Source: Absidia repens (lineage: Eukaryota; Mucoromycota; Mucoromycetes; Mucorales; Cunninghamellaceae). From it: a DNA stretch of 64,000 nucleotides. Below, piece after piece: positions 22,701 through 34,675 of the stretch. Every line of letters starts with the position of its first letter. Position 1 is the stretch's first letter. The stretch lies in contig MCGE01000001.1 of assembly GCA_002105175.1 (NCBI GenBank), positions 620,001-684,000 on the forward strand, read 5' to 3'. A model generated the notes under the pieces. It saw only the letters and a list, made by a program, of their open reading frames with translations. It searched no databases and was not told where the DNA came from. Both the position numbers and the translations under genes were made by a program.

Positions 22701-23565
22701 GCCACTATCAACTTTCCGGTTACCACTGCCGATACCATTGCCGCCGATATTTTTAATATCAACCAAGTGCTTGAATGGGGTCAAAGTGATGAATAACCCC
22801 TTTTATCAACAAAAGCAACAAAAACAGCATAAAAAGCCTTTGGCGACAAAACTAACAAAAAAAATATATATAAACGCATTAGCAATAAAAGAAACCAACA
22901 AAAAATAGTATAAATACCCCACTTTTTATTATTATCCTTTTCTTTCTCTTTAGTTTTTTCTATATACTTTTCTCATTTAACAAATAAAAGTCAGTACAAA
23001 GGTTTTTTTTATAACCACCAAATTATCAAGTTATCAAGTTATTTCTATTTTGCTATAGAAATCTTTATTTATTTTATTCAGAGTCAGTTATACTCTCACT
23101 TTTTATTTTTATTGAACCAGTCAAGGTCAATACTTTTACTTTATTTTATTTTATCAAGTTTTCTTTTAAAAACTTCTTTTATTTCAAGTTGGACTTTATC
23201 TATAAAAGTTCTGGTGCTCACTACTTACTATCCAAACTCATATCTGGAACTCATTACTCATATTCAAATACACATTTGGTGTGGTACATATCTAGTGCTC
23301 TCTCTATAAACAAAAGTCAATTCAGGGACCACTGCAAATCAAATTTCAAATTCCGTCCAGAGAAAAATAAATCGCTCTTGACTTTCACTAGGAAGAAAAA
23401 TTAATTTATTACAAGACACATTTGGTGCAAGATACTATTCTATCTATACCAAACTATACAAATAACATCAAAAACATCAAGTCTACCATAACATAATTGG
23501 TATTCACTTATAACAAAACTTAAAAACAGCCACAACAGTGAAATAACGGCAAAAGATAAAAAAAA

Positions 23566-23624
23566 AAAAGTTGCTCCGTAGAGCGTCCAACTCAGAAGTT
23601 TAGTGTCATCCTTGTGCAGGGGCC

Positions 23625-23656
<32 letters not shown>

Positions 23657-23681
23657 ATATGTGCCAGAGGATCCGAAGATC
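23566..23681 (-). ncRNA. U6: U6 spliceosomal snRNA
   Basis: Catalytic RNA core of the spliceosome. On the minus strand the RNA begins GATCTTCGGATC, a 5' stem-loop closed by a UUCG tetraloop. It then has AAATTGGAACGATACAGAGA with the ACAGAGA box that pairs with the 5' splice site, GATTAGCATGGCCCCTGC with the AGC triad and internal stem-loop, and CACAAGGATGACACT. It ends in a T run (plus-strand A run 23558-23569), the RNA polymerase III terminator and Lsm-binding tail. About 112 nt without an intron. The 3' part after GACACT is lineage-specific. A TATA element lies 30 bp upstream. Confidence 0.95.
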
Positions 23682-23708
23682 ATGGCACTTGAACTCTCAA
23701 AAACTCAG

Positions 23709-23720
23709 CTATATAAATAC
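23709..23720 (-). promoter_or_regulatory. TATA box of U6 gene
   Basis: The minus strand reads TATTTATATA about 30 bp upstream of the U6 5' end. This is the standard position for TFIIIB-directed polymerase III transcription of fungal U6. I saw no obvious B box just downstream of the terminator. Confidence 0.75.
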
Positions 23721-24028
23721 AAATTTTGAAGTTTAACTTCAAATTGTGGGTTGGACTTTTCCCGTCCGCCTCCGCGGAACCACTCTATCTCACATAAATA
23801 CTACCAAATCCGGTAATTCACACCAACAGCGTTATCTTGACCATCCATGGATATGATCATCCCTATCATAACTCTGACCATCCCATCATCCAGTAATTGA
23901 TTCATTACGGAAAAAAAAAGACAAAGATAAAATGATGATAAGGGCAATTAAAAATGAGGCAAAGGCAAAAATAAAACAAGATAGGGTATGTAAAAACTAC
24001 AAAAAAGATAGTGGTTTTATTTTTATTT

Positions 24029-25158
24029 TCAAATAATAATAATAGGTCTATAACAAGCATTGAGTCCTTTATAAATCCCTTGTTCCGTAAACAAATCACG
24101 ATGAGTATAACCAACAGTGATATGTGGCCAAAATGCCTATGCAGAAAGAAATAGAACGTCGTTATGCTGAGTCCATCCTTTTCACACCATATACCCTTCC
24201 CCCCTTTTTTTTCCCTTGTTGTTGTAAGCTTACATGAGGATCGAAGAAGGACGGGTTACCATGGTTTGAGTAATACAGTCGAAAGATCCGTTCCCTTAGT
24301 CGGACAAGCGATGGAGAAGACACAATGAGTTGATACACCACGTTTTTATATCGCTGGACTTTTCCAAGACACACCACCTCGAATTCACTCGCTTGAATGT
24401 TACTGTCCCTCGCCATAGTGTTCAGCATCGCCATGGTGATGTTGGCCTGCTTGGATAAAATCCGGTATTCAGGTGGAGATATCACCGTAATATGTGCCTC
24501 CCCTAATACATATATAGCCGCCGCCCCGCAAAAAAAAAAAAAAAAAAAAAAAAAGGGATGTGTGTATGAGTACCACCATCAAGACGAGTGTGTTCCCCCC
24601 ATCCCGGCCACAATATTCAGAAGAGCAAATAAATAAATAAATAAATAAACTTACCTCTTGATAGTAAAGGTTGATATGTTGAGTTGATGGCATTCAAAAC
24701 AGGCGCAACATGATTGAAGTCGAGCTGCATACCAAGCCAAGGCATACCTACCAAGAACCACCCCCCATCCAAAATAAACCGCCGTTGTGTGTCGTTAAGT
24801 ATGACTATGCCACTATATGCCCACTTCCATTCCCTCTAGTTTTTTTTTTTTTTTTTTACCTATGTTATGTTCTTCAAAAGGAATGTCGCTTGTATCGTAT
24901 AACTGATCAGACACAGCTATCGGAGGCCCTATGGAGCGGAGTGTATGCGTGAGTAATAATAATTTCCCCCCACCACCGCACCCAAAAAAAAAAAAGGGAA
25001 GCTCGGCATTCAGAATGTATATTGTTGTTGTTGTTACCTTGCCATGGTATTCCCAAGGGAGAGTTTGGTGATTGGAACACAAACGAGGACGGAGAATAGG
25101 CATAGCTGAGCTCGGTAAGAGACAGGATGATAATAAGTGATACTAGAATGAGGGACAT
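24029..25158 (-). CDS. 2H phosphoesterase-type protein with signal peptide
   Basis: Joined exons give about 245 residues. The N-terminus MSLILVSLIIILSLTELSYAY looks like a cleavable signal peptide or anchor. Two H-x-T signatures follow, EAHITVISPP and FWPHITVGYTH, about 105 residues apart; these are the paired catalytic histidines of the 2H phosphoesterase superfamily, which cleaves 2',3'-cyclic nucleotide or related RNA-end phosphodiesters. Between them is FILDGGWFLVGMPWLGMQLD and a helical region. The protein ends GLNACYRPIIII and stop. Which substrate it acts on, and whether it is secreted or ER-resident, is inference. The first intron lies after SPLGIPWQ. Confidence 0.78.
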
Positions 25159-25465
25159 GTCGACAAAAAGGAAAGGGATGAGCGATGGGGAAAAAAAAAA
25201 TAAAAAAAAAAAAAAAGAATGGGAGTTTTTCACCCGAGACAAAAACGGTTCGATCGCCGCCGCCCTCGTCATGCAGGGCACTAAAAAAGAGTAGCACTCT
25301 GTGAGACACACACACAAAAAAAAAAAAAAAATGTGGAAGAGAGTTTATTTCAAATAAAGTAAACAAAAAAAAAAAAAGAGAGAGAAGACTGGAGCGAGGA
25401 GAGGTATACTATAAATAACTAAAAGATAAGAGAAGAGGTAAAAAAAAAAAAAAAAAGGAACCAAG
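25159..25465. other. Intergenic region with A-runs
   Basis: This short region lies between the 3' end of the 642-residue gene and the start of the 2H phosphoesterase gene. It is dominated by several runs of 10-14 A and holds no gene. Open frames here encode poly-Phe/Lys and are artefacts of those runs. Confidence 0.6.
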
Positions 25466-25965
25466 CTATGGAGGAAGACAAGTGTCCAGCTGCCTACATA
25501 TACGGTCGAGGATAGCGTGGCCCTGTTCGATTTGTAAAGCCCGGTACATGGACGCCAGCGTTTCTGTTGCGACTTGAAAAGGAACGGTTTGTTGGTGCTG
25601 TGCTTGAATGATTTCCTGAATCCATTTGGTATAGTATTGCTGTCCCACGTCAAGAAGATGTTCCGAAATCAACCCCAAACATATCGACCATACCTGCTGT
25701 TGTTGCTGCTGCTGCTGCTGTTGTTGTTGTTGTTGCATCAAATTCGTATCATTGTTGTTGCTTCGACTACTATCGCGTCCCGATGGTGGTTGCATTCGGA
25801 GCGCCTTTGTTTTCGTTGGTTGTCGAGCTTGTTGTTTATGTTTTTGTTTGTGTTGACGTTGCTTTGTTGATGTAATAGTAACGCCTTTTTCCCACCAAAG
25901 TGACTTGACCCATCCACGCTTGCTTTTTTTAGACGGTTGCTTTGGCGTTGCTGTTGCTGACGCTG

Positions 25966-26004
<39 letters not shown>

Positions 26005-26458
26005 AAGGTTGTTGCACCAGAAAAATCATGTCGTCCAATGCATCCTCTGTGATCATAAAAGAGTCCCGCATCGAGTCTGAGGTGACACAAAAAGACCATG
26101 AAGTGGAGGATAAACCAGGTTGCAGGAGTGATGCCAAGCTTGGTGGAGGTGCAGCACTGACTGCTAAACAAAGACGCTGCATATCTTCCGCCAGCATGGG
26201 ATCGACATCTTGTTGGAAAACACGTGCGTAGAGCTGATGCATGCGTTGCTCGTTTTGGCGGGCGTTCTCTTCAAAGACGCGATAAAAGTCTTGGACAAGG
26301 TGTTGGATCTTGGTGCGGCATTCGTCTTGGCTGGAACTGCTGAGAAGGTGTGGATGAGCTTGAGAACGTTGTGCAAAGTGGTGATAGTAGTAGTGATGAC
26401 GACGATGTTTTTTTCGTGGTTTTGGCGATGATGGTTGACTATTGTTTTCCGCACCGGC

Positions 26459-26494
<36 letters not shown>

Positions 26495-27394
26495 GGTAGC
26501 AGTAGTATTGTCCGTGCTTATCGTTGTTTCCGATGCTTTGCCGCCAAACTTGGTTGTCAATGGGTGATGCCGAAACCAATTTTTCATGACACCGATGAAA
26601 CCACGACCGCGATGATCCCCATCCTGTTTGTTGCTGGCATGTTGTTTTGTTGTAAAACTTGAGGTAGTAGAAGAGGAAGAGGACCATTTCTTATCCATTG
26701 AAGGGTACCACCGATGACCATGTGATGCCGTTAATGATTTGAAGGATGCAGAAGTTGGGGAGGAAGAAGAAGAGGAAGAAGAGGGAGGGACCAAAAGAAG
26801 CGGGGAGATGGGTGATGATGACGATGATGGTGACGATGGCATGGCAAGGGAAGTGACAATCGATTGAATACGGTCATATTTCCATTCACGACGTAAAGAG
26901 GAGAGAGAATGACGCAAATGCTGTAGCTCATCATATAACTGACTTGACACATCCAAACGACCACTGAGTCCGTGAATCACCTGTAATTGCTGGTACCGCT
27001 CCATATCATTTTCAAGTCCTCGGATTTGGTTTTCCCGCATTGCCACGCTGTATCGTTCCTTGATGGCTTTTAGTTTGGTGTGTAATTGTTTGATTTGCTT
27101 TTGGCGAAAAAAATCATGAATGGCTGCTGACTGTTGCTCGAGTGGTGGTGCAGCTGGTGGGAGCCGCGGCGGCGATCCATTTGCCGATGAAGTAGTCGAA
27201 TGAATTGAAGATGTGCGTTGCAAGTTGGTTATTTTTTGAATGTGCTGATGTATCTTTTTGATCATTGATTGAAGCTGGCGATGTTCCTTTGCAGTCAAGA
27301 GTCCGAGATGGTGTTGTTGTTCATCAGCATCAAAGAAAAGTAAATCACGATCAATTGAGCAGAGGCGATGAAGTTGATCCGATTGACTTGCCAT
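25466..27394 (-). CDS. Uncharacterised low-complexity helical protein
   Basis: One uninterrupted frame of 642 residues, starting MASQSDQLHRLCSIDRD. The first 170 residues are mostly charged and probably coiled coil (HRQLQSMIKKIHQHIQKI, FFRQKQIKQLHTKLKAIK). A Ser/Thr-rich middle includes runs of Ser and Thr. Then comes a second helical segment (LVQDFYRVFEENARQNEQRM) and WSFCVTSDSMRDSFMITEDA, a poly-Ala and a poly-Gln run, and a C-terminal helical segment (LGLISEHLLDVGQQYYTKWI). I do not recognise the family. Length and sustained composition across 1.9 kb, with conserved-looking segments between repeats, support it as real. Confidence 0.7.
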
Positions 27395-28905
27395 GATTCC
27401 AAAAAAAGAAAGACAAAAAAAAAAAAAAAAAAGGAGCGGAAGAGATGGAGAAGAAAAGAAAAAAATAGGAAAGCAAATATTTAACCGTTTTTCTTCGAAG
27501 TGTTACAGATCAATTGCTTGACATGCGGGCAGCTGAGTTTTTTTTATTCAGAAAGAGAGCTGAAGAAGAATGGCGATCAGAAGGTTAAAAAAACTTGATT
27601 GAAGATGACAAATAAAAACAAGCATATGACCAAAAGCGCATCAATACTACTTTTTATTTATTTCTTTTTGTTCATATTCAATGGATGATTTGAAAACTAT
27701 ATTATATGGGCCGATTTTTCTTTCTTATGTGAAATAAAAGGCACGCATAAATGTCTCTCATACCAGTTTTCAATCTCAGTCAATCCCAAGGTCAAGAAGG
27801 AGGAAAAGAGAGTATTCATTGAATGGTATACAGTTCAAACTAATACAGTAGGATAAAGTACAATGCAAAGAATACATCTCTAACCAAATGTTCCCCTTAT
27901 TTTTTTTCTTATGGGTTTTTGGGTGAATAGTCACTTGCATCATTAAATGATAATAATATAATAAACACAACAGCTAAATCGTCCTCCTTCTCTTTTATAA
28001 AAGGTACAGTACTACACTAATGCACGATGACATTCTCCATAAATGGAAGCTTGTTGTGGCTAATGTTCCAAAGGATAGGATGGACGACGACCGATGACAT
28101 GGAATTACAAAGTAAAGGAAAGAAGGGAGGTTGAGAATTAGGGGTGGTGGAGGTGGTGGTGGAATCTTTGTTCCATACCTCCATGATATTCGCTTTCTTT
28201 CAGTTAAGACCGACCCGGAAAAGTGAGGCCGTGCACGTGTAATTTTTATCTAAAAATAAAACAAGACGTAGGGTAGCGTAGGGATGATGGTGACCTGATA
28301 AATCCTAGCCTACTGAATATACACTACATACATTAAGATACAGGAAAATGACGAACGGTATATGCCTTTTCATTGTTTATCCTACAAAAAAAAAAAAAAC
28401 CAAAAAAAAAAACAAGTTTCATGCTGGACCATTGGAGCGACATGCAGCTTGTCACTTACAAAAAAAATGACGATGGGACGAAAGGAACGAAAGGAACGAA
28501 TAAAGTTGGACACAACACTAGTGCACCGCACACAGTCTTTGTTTTGGGCGGGAAATAAACAGGTTTTTTTTTTTTCCTTTGTATACAAAACATACATGAA
28601 GGGAGAGAAAAAAAAAAGAATCAGGGGAAAAGGGACAAAAAAAGACTTATACTATCACAAAAGGCAACCTTTTTTCTATTTTTTAATTTTCGTTTCTTTA
28701 TTGAAGAATGTTTGGTTTGATATATACAAATAAAAAAAAGACACAACAACCGAATATAAAAGAGATATAGAAAAAAAGGGAGATAGAATATAACAAGTAT
28801 GTATAAAAAGAGATATATCAATAAAAAAAAAACAAGGGGAGAAAAGGGGGAGGGGGGGGTATCATATACAGTAAATATCACATACTATGCTAAAAAAAAT
28901 CGTCA
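27395..28905. other. Intergenic region without recognised genes
   Basis: AT-rich sequence between two minus-strand genes. Its first 250 bp is the upstream region of the 642-residue gene. The stretch 27.65-28.35 kb has a GC-richer patch (28120-28240, including a GTGCACGTGTAATTT site near 28211). From 28380 on it is A-rich 3' flank of the coiled-coil gene, with a short AACGAAAGG tandem repeat near 28480. Nothing codes convincingly. Confidence 0.5.
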
Positions 28906-30808
28906 TCATCGGTTTCTTTGTTGGGCTAATGTTGACAAGTTGCAGATGGCTTGGTTGATTTGTTTTTCCAATTCACGCCTTGACGTTGAATGTTCACGGG
29001 CTTGTCTTGACACCGATCGCTTCAGGGCATCTACTCGTTCGACTGTTTGCGCCACGGATTGTTGTAAACATTGTCTTGACTTGGCTTCATTTTCCACCGA
29101 AGATTCCAGTCGAGAGATTCGTTCCATCCATGCATCCAAATTGGGTCGTCGAGTCGTCTCTTCTTTTCTTTTTCTTCCAGGTGAGGGGGAAGCAGGGGGT
29201 GATGAGGAAGCAGCTGACAATGATAATGTGGGTGAGGGTGGAGTACGTTGTTCCTGATATTTTTTCATAAAGGTATCCAAGCGAGACATGGTCATTTGCT
29301 GTGTTCGCTGAATATCCTGACGTTTGCTTCGTTCTTCTTCTAAAAGAGCTTCCAGTTGCTGCATTCGTTCGTGCGCACGCGCTTGTTGGTCTTGTAAAGT
29401 CTTGTGGAACATTTCAACGAGTTGCACCATGCCTGACTTTGATGTGGGTGACGCTGATACCGATGACCTGGGTACTTTGTGGCTACTGGAGGAGTAATAC
29501 GCGCCAGAGGAGGTGACAGGAACTGCCGTTGTAGATGACGTTGTAAGTGGTACGTCATGTTTGTGTTGATGATGATGGTTGCCAACGGTCGAGTAAATGG
29601 ATGCGGTCGTCGTAGTGCGTTTCGGTAAAGATGCTGTAGGTGCTGGCCAAGGTTTGTTACCGTGTTTGAGGAGTCGTCGACGTCGTACATAATGTTTTCG
29701 TGAATCTTCACTTGGTGGTGATAAATGATCCAATGAGTTTTGACCCAGTGATCCGGATGCCCATCGTTTGCCTATTTACAAAAAGAATAAGTAATTTTGC
29801 ACAAACCAAAAAACTAAGATAATTGTCATATACTAACCAGCTTCACTTTTAAAATGTATGTTGACATCATGTATATTTTGCCAAGCCGACTTTGAAGAAG
29901 AAGAGGATTGCTTGATGTTATTGGAAGATACATTGTTGTTGACAGACCGTGCACTTGACTTTTTTAGCAAAGAAGTAGATCGCTCCACATCAGTCATCCA
30001 ATCCATCACTGCCTTTTCCTTTGTATTGGTATTGTTGTCACCAGTGGCACGTTTTGTTTGTTTTTGTTGCTGTTCTTTATTTCGTTTTCCAGAGAACCAT
30101 TCCGCCAATGCACTTTGATCAGGTTCCATGACACTAGCAGGCCGAGAGATCACAACATTGGACTGTTTGGAGAAAGAATGTGAATGAAGTGATGATGATA
30201 AAGCGGTGGAAGATGGAGTATAATCGAATGATGGTAACGTCGGCGGAGATAGATTAGGAGCTACGATGGTATTTGAATGTTGAAGTGAGTGTAATCGCTG
30301 TCGTTCAGCAGTGGAATTGGCCAATTTTTTCAAAAGTCGGGACCTTGGTGGGAATTCATACTGTTCTTGTTCAGGCGTCAATGTCTGTGGTACCAGGATT
30401 TCTTGCGTTCCATCAGGATAACGTTTGATAACGGCCTAATATATATATATATATATATATATACAAATACAGTAAAAGAAACAACATAAGAGGGAAATGA
30501 GTAAACATTCATCTTTTATATTTTTGCAGTTGTGATTTTATTCTTACCCTTCGTTTGTCACCCCAAAACATAAATGATCGTGGTTGTCGTTTTCGTACTT
30601 GAGCCATCGCTGTCGCAGCACGCGCAGCAATTCGTCGTTGTGTTTCCTTTTGCTCATCCGTAATTTGTTGTTGATTTGTAACCGATGTAAGAGAAGTACG
30701 GCCCGTGCGTTGCTGTGTGCCACGTCGAGATGGTATAGGCGGTTTTTTAGTTGAAATGGTGGATGGTCGATGTGTGCTGTTGACGTGAGGAGTTTTTCGT
30801 TCATGCAT
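28906..30808 (-). CDS. Uncharacterised basic protein with C-terminal coiled coil
   Basis: Three or four exons join in frame. The start MHERKTPHVN is chosen because upstream sequence in the same frame is AT-derived Tyr/Ile/Leu. The N-terminal region is basic and Ser/Thr/Gln-rich (PSRRGTQQRTGRTSL, FMFWGDKRR, then AVIKRYPDGTQEILVPQTL). A middle of low complexity contains ALAEWFSGKRNKEQ and MDWMTDVERSTSLLKKS. The last 150 residues are strongly heptad-like (LQDQQARAHERMQQLEALLE, WMERISRLESSVENEAK). The family is not recognised; a cytoskeletal or scaffold role would fit but is only a guess. Confidence 0.65.
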
Positions 30809-31606
30809 CAAAGGATAAAAATAGGAAGGATAATAATACAAACAAAGGATAGAAATGAATTTATATGAGTATGTATAATATATATGTATATGTAAAAGTG
30901 GAAAAAGAGAGAGAGAAGCGTATATATATATATATAAAGATAAAACAAACAAACAAAAGTCTGTTCAATAAAGTAACAAGGGAAGGGGGAAGATGAGAAT
31001 GAGGAGGATGGGAGATAATAACAAAAGGGAAAAAAAGGGGTCCTTACTGATTTCTTTCTTCCATCTATAATAAAACTAAATGGTAAGAAGCTGCGTTTTC
31101 AAATGGGCAAAACAACAACAAGAAAAAAAATCAGATTGATAGAAGAGACCACTTTGTAAAGGGAGGGGGATAAAAAAAATAAGAGTCAGATACTAGTACA
31201 AAAAAGTATATACTATTGAGAGGATAATATGTAATAATAAAAAGAATAAATAATAATAAAGTGTAAATAAAAGAAGGAAAGGATATAGGTGAATAGAGAG
31301 AGAGAAGGAAAAAAAAAAAAAAGGCAGTGAACGAGAGAAAATAAAACGGAATAGAGGGTAAAGAGATGGGGAAAATAGGGGAGGCAGTAAATAAAACGAA
31401 AAAAGGGAGGGTCAAAAAATATAGGCGGGTTTTAAAAACCAAACCTTAATATATCATCAAATAAAAAAAAATAAAAAAAAAGCGTGAGGGAAGAAGGGGA
31501 CAAAGGCAAAAGAGAATTGAAAGTAACCAGGTGAATTGATGTTGTGTTTTGTTGTAGTTGTTGTGATTGTTGCATGGTTGATCATTTAAAACAATACTAA
31601 TGTTTA
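30809..31606. other. Intergenic region, AT-rich leader and 3' flank
   Basis: This lies between the VHS-GAT gene 3' end and the start of the coiled-coil gene. It has strongly purine-rich tracts (30950-31050, 31280-31440) on the plus strand, meaning pyrimidine-rich leader on the minus strand. No gene is seen. Confidence 0.5.
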
Positions 31607-33841
31607 CTAATCATGGAGTTTCTGTGGTGTCAATGGTGGAGGTAAAGTGGATCTGAAGAAAAAAAGGAAAACGTGTAGTCAGTATATTAGATTGATTTTT
31701 AAAACATCCTTTCTGTTCAATGTCTTCAAACCCTCCTTCCGAGCCCCCTTATTATTTTTTTTTTGTTTCTCTTTATTTACCCAGTGTGTCCTGAACCACT
31801 TTGTTGATGTTGTTCGGTCGATTGATTCGTATCAGAAAAAGGATCAAAGGGGTCAAGAGTATTACTACGTTCGGTTGTTGAAGGTGCTTCAGTATGACTA
31901 CCACCACTAAAACATAGTCAAGTGAGTCACTTGTGTGTATAAATAAATACTTGAATGGATGACTTACCTTGTTGACGATTCCACATGGGTATTGTTTGTC
32001 CCAGATGCATCGTTCTCCGTATTGATCAACGTTTCATCCTAATGAAAAAACAATCATAACAGAAGAAGAAAAAAATAAGGTGATTCAGTATCCCATTATC
32101 ATAGTAACAGCGTATCACTTTTTTTTTCTGGGGCAAAAAGGGGTATAATGGAATGGGATAAATGAAGGGGGCTAGTAGTATCATTCATTTACCTGATGAG
32201 TGCCACGGTGATTGACAGCACGTGAATTATTTGTAGCTGCATCCAACGCACGACGTTCCAACATGTCATCATAAGCCTTGAATGTATTGACTAGTTCTCC
32301 ATTTGCAGCGATCAACGCAGCTATAAATAACATTTTTCATAAAAAAAAGAAGGTACCATGTAAGTTCCTGTATCCAATCTCGGCATCCCTTTATATGGTC
32401 ATTATCATCAACAACAACAACAACATCATCATCATTCACTTACATATCATATCCGAGTCGTTGCACGTCTGCAAGTGTCCCGAGATTACACGTTGTAGGG
32501 TCTTGCACTTTCCATAGAATTCCTATTTTTTTTTTCAAAAATAAATAAATAAGGCACAGCACACAGACTAAGTTTTAGTCTTTTCAACACTATCGTCCCC
32601 CCCCCTCTCCTCCTCATCCTCCGATAAAACCCCCTTGATTTCCTTTTGTGTATTGTACCTGTATTAATTCATTCTTCGTAATATCTTCCTGTGTCGGGTC
32701 GGTAAAAGATAAAGTTTGCGAAAACAACTGAGCGTTATTCTTGGCAACTTCCACATCAGACATGATATCCACAGGCTAAATTTAGGATCATCACCGCAAA
32801 AACAAAACACAAAAAGGGCTTGTTAATAAAACCTCCTCTTATTCTTTTTCGGTTGTTGTTTTGACCTACTTTATCTGATCTCGGTTGACGACGATGATGA
32901 TGATCGCCAGTTGATGCTTCATTTCTTGTTGCTGCTGCTGAGGAGGGCAATGGATAAGGTTTGAAGAGATTTCCCGCAAGTCGTCCCGATTTTGTTGGCT
33001 GAGGAACACCGTGCATTACCAGTTCATGAACACGACAAATGGCACCAAAGCTAGGATCCGTACCAAAGTTGCTGACCCAATTTTGAAGACATTGAACTAG
33101 TTTACTGTGTACATCGTCGTTTGTCGCCTATCAAGGTAAAAAAAAAAAGAGAACCGTCAAGACTCTCTCCCATCCGCAAGAAGATTCCCCACTCCCTTTT
33201 TGTCGATTTTTTCTTCTTTTCTTCTCAATTTCCTGTTACCTTTTGTGTTGCTAGTAATTCCAAATCTTCCCCAAATGATTTTGCCGCGAGTTGATCTGTA
33301 TGATCGTCGATATAGAAAATCAGTCACCCAATCATATACAATTATGTTTGCTTTAAACTATCAAACTATGTTACCTTTGAGCTTTTCTTTACAATTTTCC
33401 GACAAGGCATTTAGTATCTAACAGAAGAAGCAGAAGAAGAAGAAGAAGCAAAAAACCAAGAGGGTGAGTTCGGTGTTGAGTTCCTAATAGAAAGAGAGCA
33501 TTCAAATTGATTACCTCCAAAGATATCACTTGAGTCTTGGCATCGCTGGAAAGCATTTTCTTTTGCAAAAGTTTTCTAGCTTCTTTGGCACCAAGTTCAG
33601 AGTTATTCACAACTTCACAGACTTGAAAAAGAAGCCCCCAATCCAGTTCCGTTTGGTCGCCATTCGTCATCTTTTCTATAAAATGATGATAATCAATAAA
33701 AAAAAAAACCACGTCAGTCTCTCATTGCGATCCACTACTCATTCTATAAAGATGAATAGTAAAAATAAAACTGGGGAGTTTTATTTTACCAATATCGTTC
33801 GTGATTGTCGTTGGTGTGATTTTCTTTGAAAATAAAGGCAT
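31607..33841 (-). CDS. VHS-GAT domain ubiquitin-binding sorting adaptor (Lsb5/Tom1-like)
   Basis: Endosomal sorting adaptor family. About seven exons join in frame, starting MPLFSKKITPTTITNDI. Residues about 15-150 form a VHS domain (ELDWGLLFQVCEVVNNS, KMLSSDAKTQVISLE, NWVSNFGTDPSFGAICRVH). A linker rich in Pro, Arg and His follows, then a GAT-type three-helix region (FTDPTQEDITKNELIQEFYG, CKTLQRVISG, ALIAANGELVNTFKAYDDML). The tail is Ser/Thr-rich with DPFDPFSD, a possible AP-2/clathrin-associated DPF motif, and ends TPQKLHD. No gamma-adaptin ear is seen, which favours Lsb5/Tom1-like over GGA. The last exon is in phase 2 with acceptor TTCTTCAG. Confidence 0.85.
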
Positions 33842-34675
33842 GGTGTAGTGATCAGTTGGATTGGTTAATATATTCCAGAAAAAAAAAAGAGAGAGAGAGT
33901 CCAAAGAAAAAAATGCATTATTCGAGGCAGCCCAAACGACCAACGACGGAGTTTTAAACAACAAGCTGGTTTTTGTGTTTCCCCTCCGCCTCCCTTCGAA
34001 GAAAACCTGATCGTCACTGTGCGAACCTCTCAACTCCCAACCCCGTGATGATATCTACCAATCGTTTAACAACGTACGACGGGTAAATAATAATGAATAT
34101 TAAACCAAGTGCCTGAACTATTTTTCGATTTGACCAATAAAAATAAAGATCATGCCACTTGCAAGTTTCATTTTGTCACCGAGTTTTTTTTTTTTTTTTT
34201 TTGCTTTTTCCCGATTGCTCAAGTCTCACCGATCGATAAATGTTGTGACAAGTTAAAAGTAAAAGGGTGAGAAGTGTGCTTCAGTTTGGAAATGATAAGA
34301 CGCACGTTTTCCCCCAGCCTGCGTTACACGGGTGAAACTTTTTTTTTGATAGACAAACAATGATAAGTGATGATGAAAACAGTGGGGTGCTTTTTATTTC
34401 AGAAGACATGGGAAAAGAAGAGCTAAACTTGAAAACAAAGAATGAGATATAAGTGATGAAGATTGATATTTTTATTTCAAGACGATATAATATATGGATA
34501 ATATATTATGAGTATGTATTTGGAGAAAGTAAAAAAAAAAAAAAAAAAGAAAAAGAAATAGTAGTAAACTAAAAAAGAGGGATATATACAGATATCAAAA
34601 TAAAAATACAATATGAAAAAAGCTATTCTATACTAAAAATAAAGGAGATGGGAAAGCCAATGACATTTAATGTAA
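33842..34675. other. Intergenic region VHS-GAT / PH gene
   Basis: The first 500 bp is the upstream region of the VHS-GAT gene. The last 200 bp is the 3' flank of the PH-domain gene, with TTTATTT near 34470 and an A run at 34531-34548. No gene is seen. Confidence 0.5.

Larger units (their letters stand above)
20883..24028. other. Gene-poor region with repeat copy, minisatellite and U6
   Basis: This long region has no convincing protein gene. It contains the BCD1 3' flank (20883-21380), repeat copy C (21.4-22.5 kb), a proline/threonine-coding minisatellite (22605-22700), an AT-rich stretch with weak direct repeats of ACACATTTGGTG (near 23268 and 23417), and the U6 snRNA gene (23570-23681). The stretch 22.8-23.5 kb is compositionally odd but without long open frames. 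Confidence 0.55.

Noticed and set aside
22545..22784. Gly/Ser/Ile-rich and Val/Ala-rich minus-strand frames
   Set aside because: They are reverse readings of the CCACCACTG minisatellite.
25034..25366. Phe-rich open frames near 25.0-25.4 kb
   Set aside because: They read through A runs between genes and overlap the real signal-peptide exon in another frame.
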